The notes beneath the pieces are model-generated. The model was not told the origin of the DNA and did not search any database. It was given only the letters and a program-made list of their open reading frames with translations. From Variovorax sp. WDL1 (GTDB lineage Bacteria > Pseudomonadota > Gammaproteobacteria > Burkholderiales > Burkholderiaceae_C), in the NCBI RefSeq assembly GCF_001541225.1, contig NZ_LMTS01000064.1, positions 1 to 37,090 on the forward strand: DNA of 37,090 nucleotides, read 5' to 3'. The translations under genes were made by a program, and so were the position numbers. How positions within the stretch are numbered: position 1 is the first letter of the stretch; each line of letters begins with the position of its first letter. Positions 19,671 through 27,255 of this stretch are shown here, one piece after another.

Positions 19671-20648
19671 ATGGAAAACAAGGCCCACGCCCTCGCCGCC
19701 GGTGCCTTCGTGATCGGCCTGGTCGCTGCGCTGGTCGCGCTGGTGGTCTGGCTCACGCGCGATAACACGGTGCGCAACACCTACGAACTTTCCACGCGCG
19801 ACGCGGTGAGCGGCCTCCAGCCGCAGGCCATGGTGCGCTACCGGGGCATCGCGGTTGGCAAGGTGTCCTTGATCGACTTCGACCCCAAGGTCAAGGGCAA
19901 TGTGCGGGTGCGCATCACGGTCGACCAGCGGGTGCCGCTCACCACCTCGAGCTATGCCACCCTGGCCTACCAGGGCGTGACCGGCCTGGCCTTCATCGCG
20001 CTGGACGACAAGGGAGAATCGCAGACGCCGCTGACGCCCAACGACGACGACCCGCCGCGCATCCCGCTCAGGCCCTCGGTGCTGGCCCAGCTCCAGGATC
20101 GTGGCGAGGCCATCATCAACCAGGTCGAGGAGGTGACGAAGCGCGCCAACGTCCTGCTGGGCGACTCGAACCAGAAGCGCATCGCCGACGCATTGGAGAG
20201 CATCGCGCAGGCCACGGCCAGCGCCAACCAGCTCACGCGATCGCTCGACAACACGGTCAAGAACGGGCTCAACCCGGCGCTGGCGGCGCTGCCGCCGCTG
20301 ATCGAGCGGACCAAGGACACGATGGGCACGGTGAAAACGGCGGCCACGGACGTCTCGCGCGTGGCCAACAACGCCAACACCACGGTGACTCGCCTGAACG
20401 CCAAGGACGGCCCTGTCGAGCGCCTGAGCGACGGCACCCGGGCGCTGGCGCAGGCGGTCGACTCCTTCAATGCCGCCACCTTGCCGCGCGTGAACCGCGT
20501 CGCCGACGACACCTCGCGCGCGGTGCGCCGGCTGGGCCGGACGGCCGACAGCATCAACGACAACCCGCAATCGCTGCTCTTCGGCAATGGCGGCGTGGTG
20601 GCGGGGCCGGGCGAGCCCGGTTTCTCTGCGCCGCCCGCGCGCCCCTGA
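19671..20648 (+). CDS. MlaD/MCE-family substrate-binding protein
   Basis: This 325-residue protein has an N-terminal membrane anchor (about residues 8-28, AAGAFVIGLVAALVALVVWLT) and one MCE domain at about 38-117 (YELSTRDAVSGLQPQAMVRYRGIAVGKV in outline). A long helical region rich in Thr, Asn and Ala then extends to the C-terminus. MCE proteins form hexameric rings that pass phospholipid between the inner membrane and periplasmic carriers or tunnels. The long helical tail suggests a bridge of the PqiB/LetB style rather than a short MlaD ring. It begins 5 bp after the ATPase stop codon, and GAAAGGTAGCTGCC includes a usable ribosome-binding site. Confidence 0.93.
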   Translation: MENKAHALAAGAFVIGLVAALVALVVWLTRDNTVRNTYELSTRDAVSGLQPQAMVRYRGIAVGKVSLIDFDPKVKGNVRVRITVDQRVPLTTSSYATLAYQGVTGLAFIALDDKGESQTPLTPNDDDPPRIPLRPSVLAQLQDRGEAIINQVEEVTKRANVLLGDSNQKRIADALESIAQATASANQLTRSLDNTVKNGLNPALAALPPLIERTKDTMGTVKTAATDVSRVANNANTTVTRLNAKDGPVERLSDGTRALAQAVDSFNAATLPRVNRVADDTSRAVRRLGRTADSINDNPQSLLFGNGGVVAGPGEPGFSAPPARP

Positions 20649-20659
20649 CCGTGACGAAC

Positions 20660-21349
20660 ATGAAGAACAACGCCCACCCGCACACCCGAGCGCCTGCCCG
20701 GCGCCTTCCGATTCTTGCCGTGCTTGCAGCAGGCGCCGCGCTGCTCGCGTCGGGCTGCGGCGCGCTGCCGGACAAGCCCGCCCGGGCGACGCTCTACGAT
20801 TTCGGACCCAACGTCGCGGCGGCCGCGGCGGCGGCACCGGCATCGGCGAACCCTTCTGCCCTGCCGCCGATCTCGCTGGCCGAGATCGACGCCAGCACCC
20901 GGCTCGAAGGCACGCAGTTGCTCTACCGCCTGGGCTACGCCGACGCCAACGAGCTGCGGCCCTATGGCCAGGCGCGCTGGAGCCTGGCACCGGCGCAACT
21001 GCTGCATCAGCGGCTGCGCGATGCGCTGGCTGCGCGCCGTACCGTGCTGGGTCCGGAGGAGAGCGCGACCATCGCACGGGCTGAAGGTCGGGTGCCGGAC
21101 ACCTTGCGGGTATCGCTGGACGAATTCAGCCACTACTTCGAGTCACCGGCCACGAGCGTGGGCCTGGTGCGGCTGCGCGCCACGCTGATCCGCAGCGGCA
21201 GCGGCGGCGATCGCGTGCTGGCGCAGCGCAGCTTCGCGGTGCAACGGCCGGCGCCGAGTGCCGACGCGGCTGGCGGGGTGAAGGGCCTGGCGGCGGCGAG
21301 CGATGCGGCGGTGGCCGAGCTCGTGGCCTGGGTGGACCAGCCGCGCTGA
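20660..21349 (+). CDS. ABC-type transport auxiliary lipoprotein, PqiC/YmbA-like
   Basis: This 229-residue lipoprotein has a basic N-region, a hydrophobic stretch and a lipobox-like LLASGCG with Cys33 as the lipidation site. The mature part (LYDFGP, LEGTQLLYRLGYADANELRPYGQARWSLAPAQLLHQRLRDAL in outline) matches the auxiliary lipoprotein family found with MCE transporters, probably anchored to the outer membrane. ATG 20660 is used; GTG 20651 would add three residues, and neither has a strong Shine-Dalgarno. It is the last gene of the four-gene lipid transporter operon. It differs from canonical mla operons, which carry the soluble carrier MlaC instead. Confidence 0.88.
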   Translation: MKNNAHPHTRAPARRLPILAVLAAGAALLASGCGALPDKPARATLYDFGPNVAAAAAAAPASANPSALPPISLAEIDASTRLEGTQLLYRLGYADANELRPYGQARWSLAPAQLLHQRLRDALAARRTVLGPEESATIARAEGRVPDTLRVSLDEFSHYFESPATSVGLVRLRATLIRSGSGGDRVLAQRSFAVQRPAPSADAAGGVKGLAAASDAAVAELVAWVDQPR

Positions 21350-21361
21350 GGCAGGCCGGCC

Positions 21362-21826
21362 ATGCACCGCATCGGCCTGATCTCCGACACGCACGGACTG
21401 TTGCGGCCCGAGGCGCTGGACTTCCTGCAGGGCTGCGAGCACATCGTGCACGGCGGCGACATCGGCGATCCGCGCATCCTCGAGCAACTGGCGGCGCTTG
21501 CGCCGGTGACGGCGGTGCGCGGCAACAATGACCGGGGTGCCTGGGCCGACGCCGTGCCCGACACGGCGCGGGCGGAGCTGCGGGGGTTGCGGCTCCATGT
21601 GATCCACGACATCGCCGAGCTGGCGATCGATCCGGCGGCAGAGGGGGTGCGCGTGGTGGTGTGCGGCCATTCGCACCGGCCCTTGGCCGAGGAGCGCGCA
21701 GGCGTCTGGTATGTCAACCCCGGCAGCGCGGGTCCGCCGCGCTTCCGGTTGCCGATCTGTGCGGCGGAACTGCGCGTGGACGATGGCGTCGTCACGCCGC
21801 GCATCGTCGAGCTGGTGAAGCGCTGA
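21362..21826 (+). CDS. YfcE/MJ0936-type metallophosphoesterase
   Basis: This 154-residue phosphodiesterase has the calcineurin-like fold. The metal ligands are visible: Asp9 and His11 (ISDTHG), Asp33 (HGGDIGD), Asn55 (RGNND) and the GHSH motif (His103, His105), followed by the family NPGS. The fourth histidine block reads VIHDIAE. Enzymes of this type hydrolyse small phosphodiesters in the cytoplasm with Mn2+ or Ni2+; the true substrate is generally unknown. ATG 21362 lies 12 bp after the lipoprotein gene with GGCAGG upstream, so it may be the fifth gene of the operon. It converges on marC. Confidence 0.92.
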   Translation: MHRIGLISDTHGLLRPEALDFLQGCEHIVHGGDIGDPRILEQLAALAPVTAVRGNNDRGAWADAVPDTARAELRGLRLHVIHDIAELAIDPAAEGVRVVVCGHSHRPLAEERAGVWYVNPGSAGPPRFRLPICAAELRVDDGVVTPRIVELVKR

Positions 21827-21830
21827 GCGC

Positions 21831-22487
21831 TCAGCGCGTCCGGCCCAGCGCCGGGAACAGCGTGGACAGTCCGTCGGCCATCACCTCTACCGCCAATGCG
21901 GCAAGGATCAGGCCCATGAGCCGCGTCATAACATTGATGCCGGTCTTGCCGAGCACGCGCGCGATCGGGTCGGCCAGGGAGAAGATGACGCCGGTCACCG
22001 CGCCGATCACCATGCCGTAGCCCACCAGGAGCGCGAGCTCCCAGATGTGCTGCGTCTTGTCGGCGTAGATCACGACGGTCGACATGGTGGCCGGTCCCGT
22101 CAGCAGCGGGATGGTGAGCGGCACCACGGCGATCGACGCGCCCAGCGAGGCCTTGATCTCCGTGGCCCGGATTTCCTCCTGGTTGGTCTTGGCCTCCGCC
22201 GGCTGGGCGTTCAGCATGCTGAGCGAGCTGATCAGCAGCAGCATGCCGCCGCCCACCTGGAAGCTCGCGATCGAGATGCCGAAGAAGGCCAGCAGCTGCA
22301 GCCCGAGCAGCGCGCTGATCGCGATGACCACGAAGGCGCTGAAGGCCGACACCCAGGCCGTGCGCTTGCGCTGTGCCTCCGTGTACCCCTGCGTGTAGTG
22401 GATGAAGAACGGCACGATCGCCAGCGGATTGACGATGGCCAGCAGCGTGATCAGCGGCTTGACCAGGTCCATGGCGGGGGTGGCCAT
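21831..22487 (-). CDS. MarC-family integral membrane protein
   Basis: This 218-residue inner-membrane protein has six predicted membrane segments. The MarC blocks LITLLAIVNPLAIVPFFIHYTQGY and SIAVVPLTIPLLTGPATMSTVVIYA are clear. MarC proteins were once linked to multiple antibiotic resistance, but that role has not held up and the function is unknown. ATG 22487 overlaps the stop codon of the SDR gene by one base (TGATG), with a purine-rich GGGGGAAGG just upstream, so the two genes form a coupled pair. Confidence 0.92.
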   Translation of the reverse strand: MATPAMDLVKPLITLLAIVNPLAIVPFFIHYTQGYTEAQRKRTAWVSAFSAFVVIAISALLGLQLLAFFGISIASFQVGGGMLLLISSLSMLNAQPAEAKTNQEEIRATEIKASLGASIAVVPLTIPLLTGPATMSTVVIYADKTQHIWELALLVGYGMVIGAVTGVIFSLADPIARVLGKTGINVMTRLMGLILAALAVEVMADGLSTLFPALGRTR

Positions 22488-23233
22488 CACCTTCCCCCGG
22501 TGACGTCCATGAAGGTGCCGGTGACGTAACTCGCTTCCTCGCTGAGAAGCCACACGATGCCGTTGGCGACCTCCTGAGCACTGCCCGTGCGCTTCATCGG
22601 CACGGTGGAGGCGAGCTGGAAGGCGCGATCGGGCATGCCGCCCGAGGCATGGATCTCGGTGTCGATGAGGCCTGGGCGCACGGCGTTGACCCGGATGCCT
22701 TCCTCCGCGACTTCCTTGGCCAGGCCGATGGTGAAACTCTCGATCGCGCCCTTGCTGGCCGCATAGTCGACGTACTGGCCGGGCGAGCCCAGCCGTGCCG
22801 CCGCGCTGGAGAGGTTGACGATGGCGCCGCCGCTGCCGCCGTGTTTCGTGCTCATGCGGCGCACCGCCTCGCGCGCACAGAGGAAGCTGCCGATCACGTT
22901 GACGCGGAACATCCGCTCGAGCCGCTCGAGGCTCATGCCGTCTACCCTCGCCTGCACGTCGACCACGCCGGCGTTGTTGACCAGCGCGCCGAGGCGGCCG
23001 AACTTGGCGTCGAGCTTCTCGAACATCGCCTTGACTTGTGCCTCGTCGCCCACATCGGCCTGCACGCTGATGGCGCGGCCGCCGCGCCCCCGGATCGTGC
23101 GGACCACCTCGTCGGCGGCCAGCGAATTGCTGGCATAGTTGACGGCCACCGCGAAGCCGCGTTGCGCCGCGAGCAGGGCGGTGGCGGCGCCGATGCCGCG
23201 GCTGCCGCCGGTGATCAAGAGTACCTGGTCCAA
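22487..23233 (-). CDS. Short-chain dehydrogenase/reductase (SDR)
   Basis: This 248-residue NAD(P)-dependent oxidoreductase has the classical SDR layout. The cofactor motif TGGSRGIG is close to the N-terminus, NNAG follows (ALVNNAGVVD), the catalytic Ser is in IVNLSSAAARLG, and YVDYAASKGA carries the YxxxK pair. The C-terminal VTGTFMDVTGG is also typical. The start is TTG at 23233, chosen because a perfect AGGAGG (plus-strand 23240-23245) lies 6 bases upstream and the family starts just before VLLITGG. The frame stays open upstream, but that would extend antisense to the next gene. The substrate is unknown. Confidence 0.9.
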   Translation of the reverse strand: MDQVLLITGGSRGIGAATALLAAQRGFAVAVNYASNSLAADEVVRTIRGRGGRAISVQADVGDEAQVKAMFEKLDAKFGRLGALVNNAGVVDVQARVDGMSLERLERMFRVNVIGSFLCAREAVRRMSTKHGGSGGAIVNLSSAAARLGSPGQYVDYAASKGAIESFTIGLAKEVAEEGIRVNAVRPGLIDTEIHASGGMPDRAFQLASTVPMKRTGSAQEVANGIVWLLSEEASYVTGTFMDVTGGR

Positions 23234-23305
23234 ATCCCGCCTCCTGCACGAAAGCCGTGCCTCAGTTAAAACGTCCGGGGCAATTACATCATCGAGGAGA
23301 GGCTT

Positions 23306-23908
23306 GTGACCCGCAGCGTCGACTACTACTTCACACCCCAGAGCCCCTGGACCTACCTGGGCCATGCGCGCTTCGCCGCGCTTGCCAAGGCGGCCGCCGC
23401 CACCGTGCGCGTGCGACCCGTCGATTTCGGCGCCATCTTCCCCGTGTCCGGCGGCCTGCCGCTCGGCAAGCGCGCCCCGCAGCGCCAAGCCTACCGGCTG
23501 GTCGACCTGGCGCGCTTCTCGCGGCACCTGGACATCCCGCTCAACCCGACGCCGAAGTTCTTCCCGGTCGCGGGCGACGACGCCGCCAAGCTCATCATCG
23601 CGGTCGATCTGCACGACGGCTGCGAGGCAGCGATGAAACTGTGCGGCGCAATATTCGCCGCGGTCTGGGCCCAGGAGCGCAACATCGCGGACCCGAAGGT
23701 GCTGGAGGCGCTGGCCGCCGAATGCAGTCTGCCTGCCAAGCGCGCCGAGCAGTCGCTCAGCCAGGCCGTGCAGGAGCGCTACGAGGACTACACGCAGCAG
23801 GCGATCGACGCCAAGGTCTTCGGCGCGCCCAGCTACGTGATCGACGGCGAGATCTTCTGGGGCCAGGACAGGCTGGATTTCGTCGCCCGCGCATTGAACG
23901 CGCAATGA
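23306..23908 (+). CDS. 2-hydroxychromene-2-carboxylate isomerase-like DsbA-fold protein
   Basis: This 200-residue protein has the thioredoxin/GST-kappa fold of HCCA isomerases, glutathione-dependent enzymes of naphthalene and related catabolism. The N-terminal VDYYFTPQSPWTYLGHARF holds the active-site Ser, and FGAPSYVIDGEIFWGQDRLDFV is the conserved C-terminal block with the cis-Pro. The GTG start at 23306 is preceded by GAGGAGAG. It is divergent from the SDR gene with 72 bp between start codons. A dienelactone hydrolase gene follows 35 bp downstream. The family is secure; whether the substrate is a hydroxychromene is not. Confidence 0.88.
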   Translation: MTRSVDYYFTPQSPWTYLGHARFAALAKAAAATVRVRPVDFGAIFPVSGGLPLGKRAPQRQAYRLVDLARFSRHLDIPLNPTPKFFPVAGDDAAKLIIAVDLHDGCEAAMKLCGAIFAAVWAQERNIADPKVLEALAAECSLPAKRAEQSLSQAVQERYEDYTQQAIDAKVFGAPSYVIDGEIFWGQDRLDFVARALNAQ

Positions 23909-23943
23909 ACAGCAACCCCTCTCACTATCACAGGAGCATGACC

Positions 23944-24627
23944 ATGGGCCAATTCATCGATCTCACCGCCAAGGATGGCTTCAGCTTTCCCGCGTACGTG
24001 GCGGAGCCCTCGGGCAAGCCGAAGGGCGCCGTGGTGGTCGTGCAGGAGATCTTCGGCGTCAACTCGCACATCCGTTCGGTGGCCGACGGCTACGCGGCCG
24101 ATGGCTACCTTGCCGTCGCGCCGGCGACCTTCCACCGCGTCAAGCCCGGCGTCGAACTCGGCTACAGCGAGGAGGACATGAAGGCCGGCTTCGCGCTCAA
24201 GACCGCCGTCGACGCCTTGCCGGCGCCGGGCGTGCTGCAGGACCTCCAGGCCGCGGTCGAGTACGCGGCCCGTGGCGGCAAGGTGGGCATCGTCGGCTAT
24301 TGCTGGGGCGGTCTCCTGACCTGGCGTGCCTCGGCGAAGGTGCAGGGCCTCTCGGCCGCGGTGCCCTACTACGGCGGCGGCATGACCACGCCGGAGGAAA
24401 GCGCGATCACGCCCAAGGTGCCGGTGCTGGCTCATTTCGGCAACAACGACCACTGGATCCCGCTGGACACCATCGAGGCCTTCAAGAAAGCCCACCCGGA
24501 GGTCGAGGTGCATGTCTATGAATCGGGCCACGGCTTCAACTGCGACCAGCGCGGCTCGTACAACGCCGAGGCCGCCAAGCTGGCGCGCGAGCGCACGCTG
24601 GCCTTCTTTGCCAGGCACCTCGGCTGA
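23944..24627 (+). CDS. Dienelactone hydrolase family protein
   Basis: This 227-residue cytoplasmic alpha/beta hydrolase resembles carboxymethylenebutenolidase, which opens dienelactone in chlorocatechol and related pathways. The Cys-Asp-His triad is Cys120 (GYCWGG), Asp169 (NNDHW) and His196 (SGHGFNC), with Glu35 in [10 protein letters not shown] as the conserved gating residue. ATG 23944 is chosen because AGGAG at 23932-23936 lies 7 bases upstream. ATGs at 23938 and 23905 are in frame but badly spaced, although 23905 overlaps the previous stop codon. It sits between the isomerase and amidohydrolase genes. Confidence 0.93.
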   Translation: MGQFIDLTAKDGFSFPAYVAEPSGKPKGAVVVVQEIFGVNSHIRSVADGYAADGYLAVAPATFHRVKPGVELGYSEEDMKAGFALKTAVDALPAPGVLQDLQAAVEYAARGGKVGIVGYCWGGLLTWRASAKVQGLSAAVPYYGGGMTTPEESAITPKVPVLAHFGNNDHWIPLDTIEAFKKAHPEVEVHVYESGHGFNCDQRGSYNAEAAKLARERTLAFFARHLG

Positions 24628-24638
24628 TCGGTACCCCA

Positions 24639-25529
24639 GTGAGCCGCCGGTATCCGAGGGCTTGGGCGGCCGCCATGCTGGCAGCAGCCCTGTTCTCGAA
24701 GGGGCACGCGGCGGACTACGCCGGTCCCCTGTTCGACGCCCACCTGCACTACAACCAGGAGGCCTGGGACGGCAACACAGGCCCCTACCCGCCGGCCGAG
24801 GCGCTGGCGCGGATGCAGCGCAACGGCGTGAAGGCCATCATCGCCAACTCGCGGCCCAATGCAGGCACGCAGACGTTGGCTGCGGCGCGCGAAGCGCGCG
24901 AGGCCGGTGTCGCGGTGGTGCCCTTCGTGCGGCTCTATCGCAACCGCGAGGACTACGGCAACTGGTTTCGCGACGAGAGCATCTACGACATGGTGCAGTC
25001 CGAGCTCGCCCGCGGCACTGCCAGCGGCCCGTACCGTGGGCTGGGTGAGTTCCATCTTTACGACAGCGCGAACGCCAACGAGCCGGTGGCCCGCAAGCTG
25101 ATCGTGCTGGCCGAACAGAAGAAGCTGGCGGTGCTTGCGCATGTCGACGATACGGCGATCGATCTTCTGATGGCCCACGCCCCTTCCAGGGGGCGGTCGC
25201 TGCGGCTGATCTGGGCGCATACCGGCATCGGCGGGCCGCCGGTGCAGCGCGTGCAGGCGCTGCTGGAGCGCTATCCGCTGCTGATGGGCGAGCTCTCGTA
25301 CCGGCCGGGCCTGACCTGCGAAGGCGGCGCGCTCTGCCCCGAGTGGCGCGCCTTGATCCTCAAGTACCCCGACCGCTTCCTGGTCGGTTCCGACACCTGG
25401 GTCAACCAGCGCTGGAGCGCCTACGATGAGATCATGGGCGGCTACCGCCGTTGGCTCGGCGCGCTGCCGCCGGAGGTGGCGCAACGCATCGCCTGGGGCA
25501 ACGCGGCGGCGCTGTTCGGGCTGCGATGA
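24639..25529 (+). CDS. Exported amidohydrolase-family protein
   Basis: This 296-residue protein has a signal peptide (residues 1 to about 24, ending near KGHA) and an amidohydrolase-type TIM barrel. Metal-binding positions include DAHLH (Asp33, His35, His37), LAHVDD, IWAHTG and VGSDTW near the C-terminus, which is the layout of the amidohydrolase-2/TatD-like group. Export to the periplasm is unusual for that group and should be noted. GTG 24639 begins 11 bp after the dienelactone hydrolase gene, so they are probably cotranscribed. The reaction cannot be named; decarboxylation or lactone hydrolysis are possible. It converges on a LysR gene with 19 bp between. Confidence 0.82.
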   Translation: MSRRYPRAWAAAMLAAALFSKGHAADYAGPLFDAHLHYNQEAWDGNTGPYPPAEALARMQRNGVKAIIANSRPNAGTQTLAAAREAREAGVAVVPFVRLYRNREDYGNWFRDESIYDMVQSELARGTASGPYRGLGEFHLYDSANANEPVARKLIVLAEQKKLAVLAHVDDTAIDLLMAHAPSRGRSLRLIWAHTGIGGPPVQRVQALLERYPLLMGELSYRPGLTCEGGALCPEWRALILKYPDRFLVGSDTWVNQRWSAYDEIMGGYRRWLGALPPEVAQRIAWGNAAALFGLR

Positions 25530-25548
25530 GCGCCAGCGCTCGAAGGAT

Positions 25549-26538
25549 TCAAGCCACCGGTTGCCGCGCGTGCCTGGCCGCCTTGGCTGGCTTGGCCGGC
25601 TTGGCCGGCTTGACGGCCGTGGAAGAGGGCGGGGGCACCGGCCCCGCCGGCTCCTGCATCTTCCCGTGGGTCTCGAGGAAGTCCAGCAGGGCGCGCATCG
25701 CCGCGCTGTTGTGGCGGCGCTGCGCATAGGCGGCATAGAGCCACATGTCGCGCGGCATGTAGTCCTTGAGCACCGGTACCAGCGCGCCACGCTCGACGTG
25801 CGCCTGCGCCATCATCGCCGGCACGCAGATTGCGCCGAGGCCGGCGAGCGCGGCGGCGATCAGCGGCGCGGCATCGTTGGCGTCCATGCGGCTGTGCACC
25901 GGCACGGCATAGGGCTCGCCGTCGACCTCGAAGGGCAGCTGCGGCGGACCCTCTGTCAGCGAGTAGGTCAACACGTCGTGGCGCCGCATGTCGTCGGGTT
26001 TCTTCGGCAAGCCGCGCCGGGACCAATAGGCGGGGCTGGCGCACAGGACCAGCTCCATCTGCCGCAGGCGCCGCACGATCAGGTTCTCGTCGCGGATGCG
26101 GCCCAGTCGCAAGGCGATGTCCACGCCTTCCTCGACCAGGTCGATCACCCGGTTGCTCAGGTGCAGGCTTACATGGACATCGGGGTAGGTCTTCATGAAC
26201 TCGCCCAGGACGCTGGGGAAGGCGCTCTGGGTGAAACCGTGCGGCGCGGTGATGCGCAGCCGTCCGCGTGGATGGCCCGCATGCTCCTGCAGTTCGTTCT
26301 GAGTCAGCTCGACCATTTCCATCAGCGGCTTGCTGCGCTCGAGAAGCAACTGGCCGGCGTCCGTCAGGCTGACCGAACGGGTGGAGCGGTTGAGCAGGCG
26401 CACGCCGAAGCGCTCCTCGAGCTGGGCGACGTACTTGCTGACGGTGGCTTTCGAGGTGCCGAGCACCTTGGCCGCGCGGGAGAAGCTGCCGCGCTCGGCA
26501 ACTTCACGAAAGGCTTTCAGCAGGTCGAGACCGTCCAT
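25549..26538 (-). CDS. LysR-family transcriptional regulator with basic Pro/Ala/Lys tail
   Basis: This 329-residue LysR protein has its winged HTH at about residues 1-60 (LLKAFREVAERGSFSRAAKVLG in outline) and an effector domain from about 90 to 295 that resembles the CrgA/AaeR-type branch (RGRLRITAPHGF, VDIALRLG). After the usual end (LLDFLETHGKM) it carries about 30 extra residues rich in Pro, Lys and Ala, including KPAKPAKPAK. Those codons form an imperfect tandem repeat in the DNA. ATG 26538 is the standard start. Its target is unclear because it is convergent with the amidohydrolase operon and 281 bp from the next gene. Confidence 0.9.
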   Translation of the reverse strand: MDGLDLLKAFREVAERGSFSRAAKVLGTSKATVSKYVAQLEERFGVRLLNRSTRSVSLTDAGQLLLERSKPLMEMVELTQNELQEHAGHPRGRLRITAPHGFTQSAFPSVLGEFMKTYPDVHVSLHLSNRVIDLVEEGVDIALRLGRIRDENLIVRRLRQMELVLCASPAYWSRRGLPKKPDDMRRHDVLTYSLTEGPPQLPFEVDGEPYAVPVHSRMDANDAAPLIAAALAGLGAICVPAMMAQAHVERGALVPVLKDYMPRDMWLYAAYAQRRHNSAAMRALLDFLETHGKMQEPAGPVPPPSSTAVKPAKPAKPAKAARHARQPVA

Positions 26539-26819
26539 TGGGCTTTCATTATTTCAATGTCGTGAATGCGACCGGTCAACGTGCAGGGGTCTTGCATCGG
26601 TTTCGCTGCCCTGCTTGGTCGCGCAGAGGTCCATGCCATCGCTTTGCATTCTCGCTACCGCGCATGGTGGGAAGCGTCGCAGGATTGTTTCGATCCAGGA
26701 AACGCCGTGTCTCCTTTCCAGGTCGTTCCCCGAGGATGTTCGACAGGACACTTCCTCGCACAGGCCAGCCCTGCTGCGAGCCTGGTTTGAAGCCACCTCC
26801 GACGAATCAAGGACCTGAA

Positions 26820-27188
26820 ATGAAGACCTCTCACATTCTCGCTGCCGCCGCGCTCTCCCTCCTCGCCGCGGCCGGTGCCCATGCAGAAACCTACCATGGC
26901 GTGGAAGCGCCGGTCTCCGCGCTGAGCCGCGCCGAAATCGAAGCCGAAGCCGCTCGCACGGCTGCCGCCCCCAATCAGAACGTGGTGCGCGGCTCGCGTG
27001 GCGCCGAGCCCTTCAAGTCGGTCGCCAATCCCGAGGCTGTGTATGCCCAGGCCGTCGCGACCGCCAACGCGCCGGACCAGAACGTGACCGGCGGCTCGCG
27101 CGTCAACAGCCGCGTGATCTCGACGATGCCGAACCGCGCCGGCACGCTGCAGCAGGCACAGAAGCAGGGCGCTCCCGCGGCCAAGTAG
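26820..27188 (+). CDS. Small exported protein with duplicated motif, DUF4148-like
   Basis: This is a 122-residue protein with a clear signal peptide (MKTSHILAAAALSLLAAAGAHA, cleavage after about residue 22). The mature part contains LSRAEIEAEAARTAA, similar to the LTRAEV motif of DUF4148 proteins of Burkholderiales. It also has a visible internal duplication: AAPNQNVVRGSRG and NAPDQNVTGGSRV, each preceded by an Ala-rich helix. No enzyme motif or cysteine is present. ATG 26820 is used because it opens the signal peptide; the frame is open upstream but lacks export features. A very strong hairpin lies just after the stop codon. The function is unknown. Confidence 0.75.
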   Translation: MKTSHILAAAALSLLAAAGAHAETYHGVEAPVSALSRAEIEAEAARTAAAPNQNVVRGSRGAEPFKSVANPEAVYAQAVATANAPDQNVTGGSRVNSRVISTMPNRAGTLQQAQKQGAPAAK

Positions 27189-27202
27189 TCCGCCGGGCGC
27201 CG

Positions 27203-27248
27203 AAGGAAGACCGGGCAGCGCTCCAGGCGCTGCCCGGTCTTCCTTTTG
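27203..27248 (+). terminator. Strong rho-independent terminator between convergent genes
   Basis: AAGGAAGACCGGGCAGCGC (27203-27221) pairs perfectly over 19 bp with 27227-27245 across a TCCAG loop, followed by TT to give a TTTT tail. It lies 14 bp after the small exported protein and just beyond the corA stop codon on the other strand, so it probably serves both, though only the plus strand has a T-run. Confidence 0.85.
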
Positions 27249-27255
27249 CCTGCTG

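Noticed and set aside
21831..22487. MarC as a multiple antibiotic resistance determinant.
   Set aside because: The family name is historical, and no mar regulator or efflux gene is nearby.
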